A stretch of DNA of 7,308 nucleotides. It comes from Spirochaetaceae bacterium. Lineage in GTDB: Bacteria > Spirochaetota > Spirochaetia > Treponematales > Breznakiellaceae. Below the pieces are notes generated by a model. It saw only the letters and a program-made list of their open reading frames with translations. It did not search any database and was not told where the DNA came from. The DNA is taken from positions 1-7,308 of the forward strand of contig JAITHR010000102.1 of assembly GCA_031279895.1 (NCBI GenBank). Reading direction: 5' to 3'. The position numbers and the translations under genes are program-made. Shown in pieces: positions 5,483-7,308 of the stretch; positions within the stretch are counted from its first letter, which is position 1, and every line of letters begins with the position of its first letter.

Positions 5483-6883
5483 ATGGAACAGCATAACCCG
5501 CCGGTTAATCCCGTCGCCTCATCAGGCGATGTATTTGCGTGGCTCTCCCGATTTATCAATCTCGAAACAGGCCAGTTTACCACCAGTCTGCGTTTGGATC
5601 GTATGGAAGCCCTCTCCCGTCTGGCAGGCAACCCGGAGTGCGCCGCGCCGGTCATTCATGTGGCCGGCTCCAAGGGAAAAGGCTCGGTTACGGGCATGAT
5701 CGCCTCCATCCTTGCGGCTCACGGCTTGCGCCCCGCCCGCTATACCTCCCCGCACGTAACCGAGTATCGGGAGCGTATCACGCTGAACAACGACTTCTTC
5801 CCGGAGCAGGTATATAGAGACGCGGGAAACGCGCTGTGCCGTGCGGAAGCGGATCTCCGCCTGCGGGGGGCGTCGCTTTTCCCGCATCCCGCGCCGGACG
5901 ATACCGAGGCAAGCTTCTTCGAGCTTCTTACCCTCTACTTTTTCCTCTGCGCCCGCAGCGCCCGATGCGATGTTATGGTGGTGGAGACCGGATTGGGCGG
6001 ACGACTCGACGCCACGAATATCGTTGACCCGCTCGTATCGGTGATAACCCTTATCGAGCTTGAACATACCGAGTTTCTGGGGACTTCCCTCGGTGTCGTT
6101 GCCGGAGAAAAAGCGGGTATCATAAAGGACCGGAGGCCGCTCGTCCTGGCGGAGCAGGATAAGGAGGCGCTCGCGGTGTTTGTCGCCAAAGCCGCGGAGA
6201 AAAACGCGCCGCTCCGTTACCTTCCCCGCACCGCGGACATCGAACAGGTCAGCGTAACAAAAGCGGGAACCTCCTTTACCCTCCTCCCCAAAGACGGCCT
6301 CTTTCCCGAACCGCTCCGGCTTTTCCTGCCTATAGCCGGGGAGATACAGGGGCGGAACGCGGCGCTGGCCGCGGTTGCCGCGAAGACCGCGTTTCCCGAC
6401 GTGCCGGCGGAGGCCGTGGCGCGGGGGCTGCGGGATTTCAGCCTGCCCGCCCGTTTCGAGCGCATCCTCGACGCGCCGGTTCTCATTGTTGACGGCGCCC
6501 ATACCCCCCACAGCGTCGAATCCTGCGTAAAGACGTTCTCCGGCCTCTACGGGAACCGCGGGGCGCTCCTTTTCGGGTGCGCCGCCGGCAAAGACGCCCG
6601 CACGATGGCGCGGATACTCCTTCCGTACTTCAGCCATATCATTATTACCACCCCGGGAACCTTCAAAGTAAGCTTTCCCCAAGCGGTGTACGACCTTTTC
6701 ACCCGTGAAGCCTTCGGAAAAGCGGACGCGCCGGAGGTACAGTACCTTGAAGACACCCGTGCGGCAATGGAACGCGCCCTTCTACTGGGGCGGGAAAAGG
6801 GTATTCCGATTTTGGGAACCGGCTCGTTTTACCTGGCCGCCGAAATCCGTTCTTTCATGTCCCCGCCTCCGGCGGTCTCATAA
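5483..6883 (+). CDS. folC: Folylpolyglutamate synthase / dihydrofolate synthase
   Basis: Cytoplasmic Mur-ligase-family enzyme that adds glutamate to folates with ATP, and in many bacteria also makes dihydrofolate from dihydropteroate. The 466 residues are slightly longer than the usual 420-440. Motifs in order: P-loop AGSKGKGSV (61-69), TSPH (88-91) with RERI (96-99), ETGLGGRLDATN (168-179), IELEHTEFLG (191-200) leading to GEKAGIIK (208-215), GRNAALAA (290-297), PARFER (322-327) and DGAHTPHS (337-344). The common LDHT and DGAHNP appear here as LEHT and DGAHTP, conservative departures. Whether it has one or both activities cannot be told. The start has only a weak GAG upstream and sits next to its promoter. 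GC-rich repeats flank the gene on both sides. Confidence 0.95.
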   Translation: MEQHNPPVNPVASSGDVFAWLSRFINLETGQFTTSLRLDRMEALSRLAGNPECAAPVIHVAGSKGKGSVTGMIASILAAHGLRPARYTSPHVTEYRERITLNNDFFPEQVYRDAGNALCRAEADLRLRGASLFPHPAPDDTEASFFELLTLYFFLCARSARCDVMVVETGLGGRLDATNIVDPLVSVITLIELEHTEFLGTSLGVVAGEKAGIIKDRRPLVLAEQDKEALAVFVAKAAEKNAPLRYLPRTADIEQVSVTKAGTSFTLLPKDGLFPEPLRLFLPIAGEIQGRNAALAAVAAKTAFPDVPAEAVARGLRDFSLPARFERILDAPVLIVDGAHTPHSVESCVKTFSGLYGNRGALLFGCAAGKDARTMARILLPYFSHIIITTPGTFKVSFPQAVYDLFTREAFGKADAPEVQYLEDTRAAMERALLLGREKGIPILGTGSFYLAAEIRSFMSPPPAVS

Positions 6884-6943
6884 GCGCCCCGCGCCCCGTT
6901 TTCCGTATAAACACCGCTACTACCGCCGCGTCCGTTCCCGCCG

Positions 6944-7022
6944 CATTCTTGACCAGGAATACTTCATTCTTGACCAGGAATGACTCATTCTTGACCAGGA
7001 ATACTCCATTCTTGAACGGGAA
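6944..7022. repeat. Four tandem units with 21-bp period, each a near-palindrome
   Basis: The word CATTCTTGACCAGGAAT starts at 6944, 6965 and 6986, with a degenerate fourth copy (CATTCTTGAACGGGAA) at 7007. Four-base linkers (ACTT, GACT, ACTC) vary. The core ATTCTTG-AC-CAGGAAT is almost self-complementary (one T-G pair, unpaired centre). GTTCCCG (6934-6940) and CGGGAAC (7017-7023) are inverted around the array. The 21-bp period continues as GCGTARGGATAGG at 7035-7047 and 7056-7068. Because 21 is a multiple of three, frames stay open through it: FLTRNTS-like heptads on plus, VFLVKNE-like on minus. It could be an operator array, a minisatellite, or the end of a coding repeat. Confidence 0.85.
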
Positions 7023-7141
7023 CAAATCGTCCCCGCGTAAGGATAGGGAGGGTTTGCGTAGGGATAGGACAAGCGGTTCCCTTTTTAACACGGAATTACC
7101 GGGCGCCTGTAATCAGTCGTTGATAGCTTTGCCGCGCTTCG

Positions 7142-7195
7142 CAGGAAGCTTTTGTGCCACCGCCGCCGGCGGGCCGGAGGCTGCGGCGGCGGTGG
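7142..7195. repeat. Dispersed GC repeat and 12-bp-stem palindrome before the NUDIX gene
   Basis: Positions 7142-7172 match 5385-5415 at 28 of 31 bases, beginning CAGGAAGCTT. Overlapping it, CCACCGCCGCCG (7157-7168) and CGGCGGCGGTGG (7184-7195) form a perfect 12-bp stem with a 15-nt loop. TAAAA follows rather than a T-run, so it is not a standard plus-strand terminator for folC. It resembles a REP-type element. The gap 6884-7209 otherwise contains the 21-bp array and no supported gene. Confidence 0.7.
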
Positions 7196-7209
7196 TAAAA
7201 GGACGGGGT

Positions 7210-7308
7210 ATGGTGTATAGTTACTCTATGACAGAAGTTGCGGCGGCGCTGTGTATCAAAAACGGCGCCATACTGGTTGCCAGAAGAAAAGCCGGCTGCG
7301 CGCTGGCG
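7210..7308 (+). CDS. NUDIX hydrolase, N-terminal fragment (MutT-like)
   Basis: The visible sequence MVYSYSMTEVAAALCIKNGA... continues ILVARRKAGCALA, which resembles the first strand-turn-strand of MutT-type 8-oxo-dGTP / nucleotide-pool pyrophosphatases (compare VAAxxIxxxxxxLxxRR). The NUDIX box itself lies past the window edge, so the assignment rests on about 30 residues. ATG 7210 is chosen because AAAAGGA (7197-7203) lies 6 nt upstream. ATG 7228, giving MTEVAAAL, is the alternative and is closer to the usual family start. The reading frame has no stop upstream back to 6751, but 7210 is its first ATG. Confidence 0.7.
   Translation, partial: MVYSYSMTEVAAALCIKNGAILVARRKAGCALA

Noticed and set aside
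5522..6682. 386-codon minus-strand frame antisense to folC
   Set aside because: Low-complexity R/G/E-rich composition, typical of a GC-rich shadow; folC carries all its family motifs on the plus strand.
6944..7022. CRISPR array
   Set aside because: Units are 17 bp with 4-bp linkers; there are no spacer-length unique segments and no cas genes.
6855..7091. Minus-strand 78-codon frame with VFLVKNE heptads
   Set aside because: It needs a GTG start without a Shine-Dalgarno site, overlaps the folC end, and its repetition is explained by the 21-bp DNA period; kept only as a repeat.
7157..7195. Terminator of folC
   Set aside because: The 12-bp stem is followed by TAAAA, not T residues, on the plus strand, and it lies more than 270 nt past the stop codon.
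7216..7221. TATAGT as -10 of the NUDIX gene
   Set aside because: The -35 position (TGGTAA) is poor, and ATG 7210 with AAAAGGA upstream makes this hexamer internal to the gene.

Overview
The window most likely comes from a spirochaete of the genus Treponema, plausibly a moderately GC-rich host-associated or insect-gut species. The best evidence is a complete FlaB-type flagellin (periplasmic flagellum core protein) starting [16 protein letters not shown] and carrying [14 protein letters not shown]. Two matches to the flagellar sigma-28 promoter consensus add support. The species-level guess is inference.

Layout. Positions 1-690 hold no convincing protein gene. They contain a leftward sigma-70-type promoter with two 16-bp direct repeats (8-57), a hairpin typical of IS200/IS605 ends (67-109), a sigma-28-like promoter (141-167), and a run of nested hairpins ending in TAGTTGAC at 419, which resembles the right end / omega-RNA scaffold of a TnpB-type element. 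A second structured stretch ends in TAGCTCAC at 588. flaB (691-1551) follows with a strong ribosome binding site and its own terminator (1586-1615). Convergent to it is a divergent DAACS-type symporter (1684-2898, minus strand). A self-contained tRNA-Asn(GUU) unit lies at 3031-3173, with promoter, gene and terminator. Next is a secreted protein of unknown function (3246-4280) whose upstream region matches the sigma-28 consensus at 14 of 16 positions with the exact 11-nt spacer. Its 3' end overlaps by 7 bp the 3' end of a convergent glycyl-radical-enzyme activase (4274-5206, minus strand). A palindrome-rich GC spacer leads into folC (5483-6883). After folC come a 21-bp-period tandem repeat and a large GC palindrome that shares a 28/31-identical repeat with the spacer in front of folC. 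A NUDIX hydrolase begins at 7210 and runs off the window.

How the parts relate. No multigene operon is visible; most genes appear to be single transcription units. The functional theme that can be defended is motility: flaB, and a secreted unknown protein that probably belongs to the same sigma-28 regulon. The activase has no glycyl radical enzyme partner here. folC (folate polyglutamylation) and the NUDIX protein (nucleotide-pool cleaning) are ordinary housekeeping functions.

Most worth a second look: (1) the transposon-derived or omega-RNA-like structured region placed directly upstream of a flagellin gene; (2) the strong sigma-28 promoter in front of an unknown secreted protein; (3) the symporter that lacks the usual DAACS ion/substrate motifs; (4) the 21-bp-period near-palindromic repeats; (5) several promoters whose -10 box lies only 7-9 nt before the start codon, suggesting leaderless mRNAs. 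Family assignments come from motif recall, without database searches.
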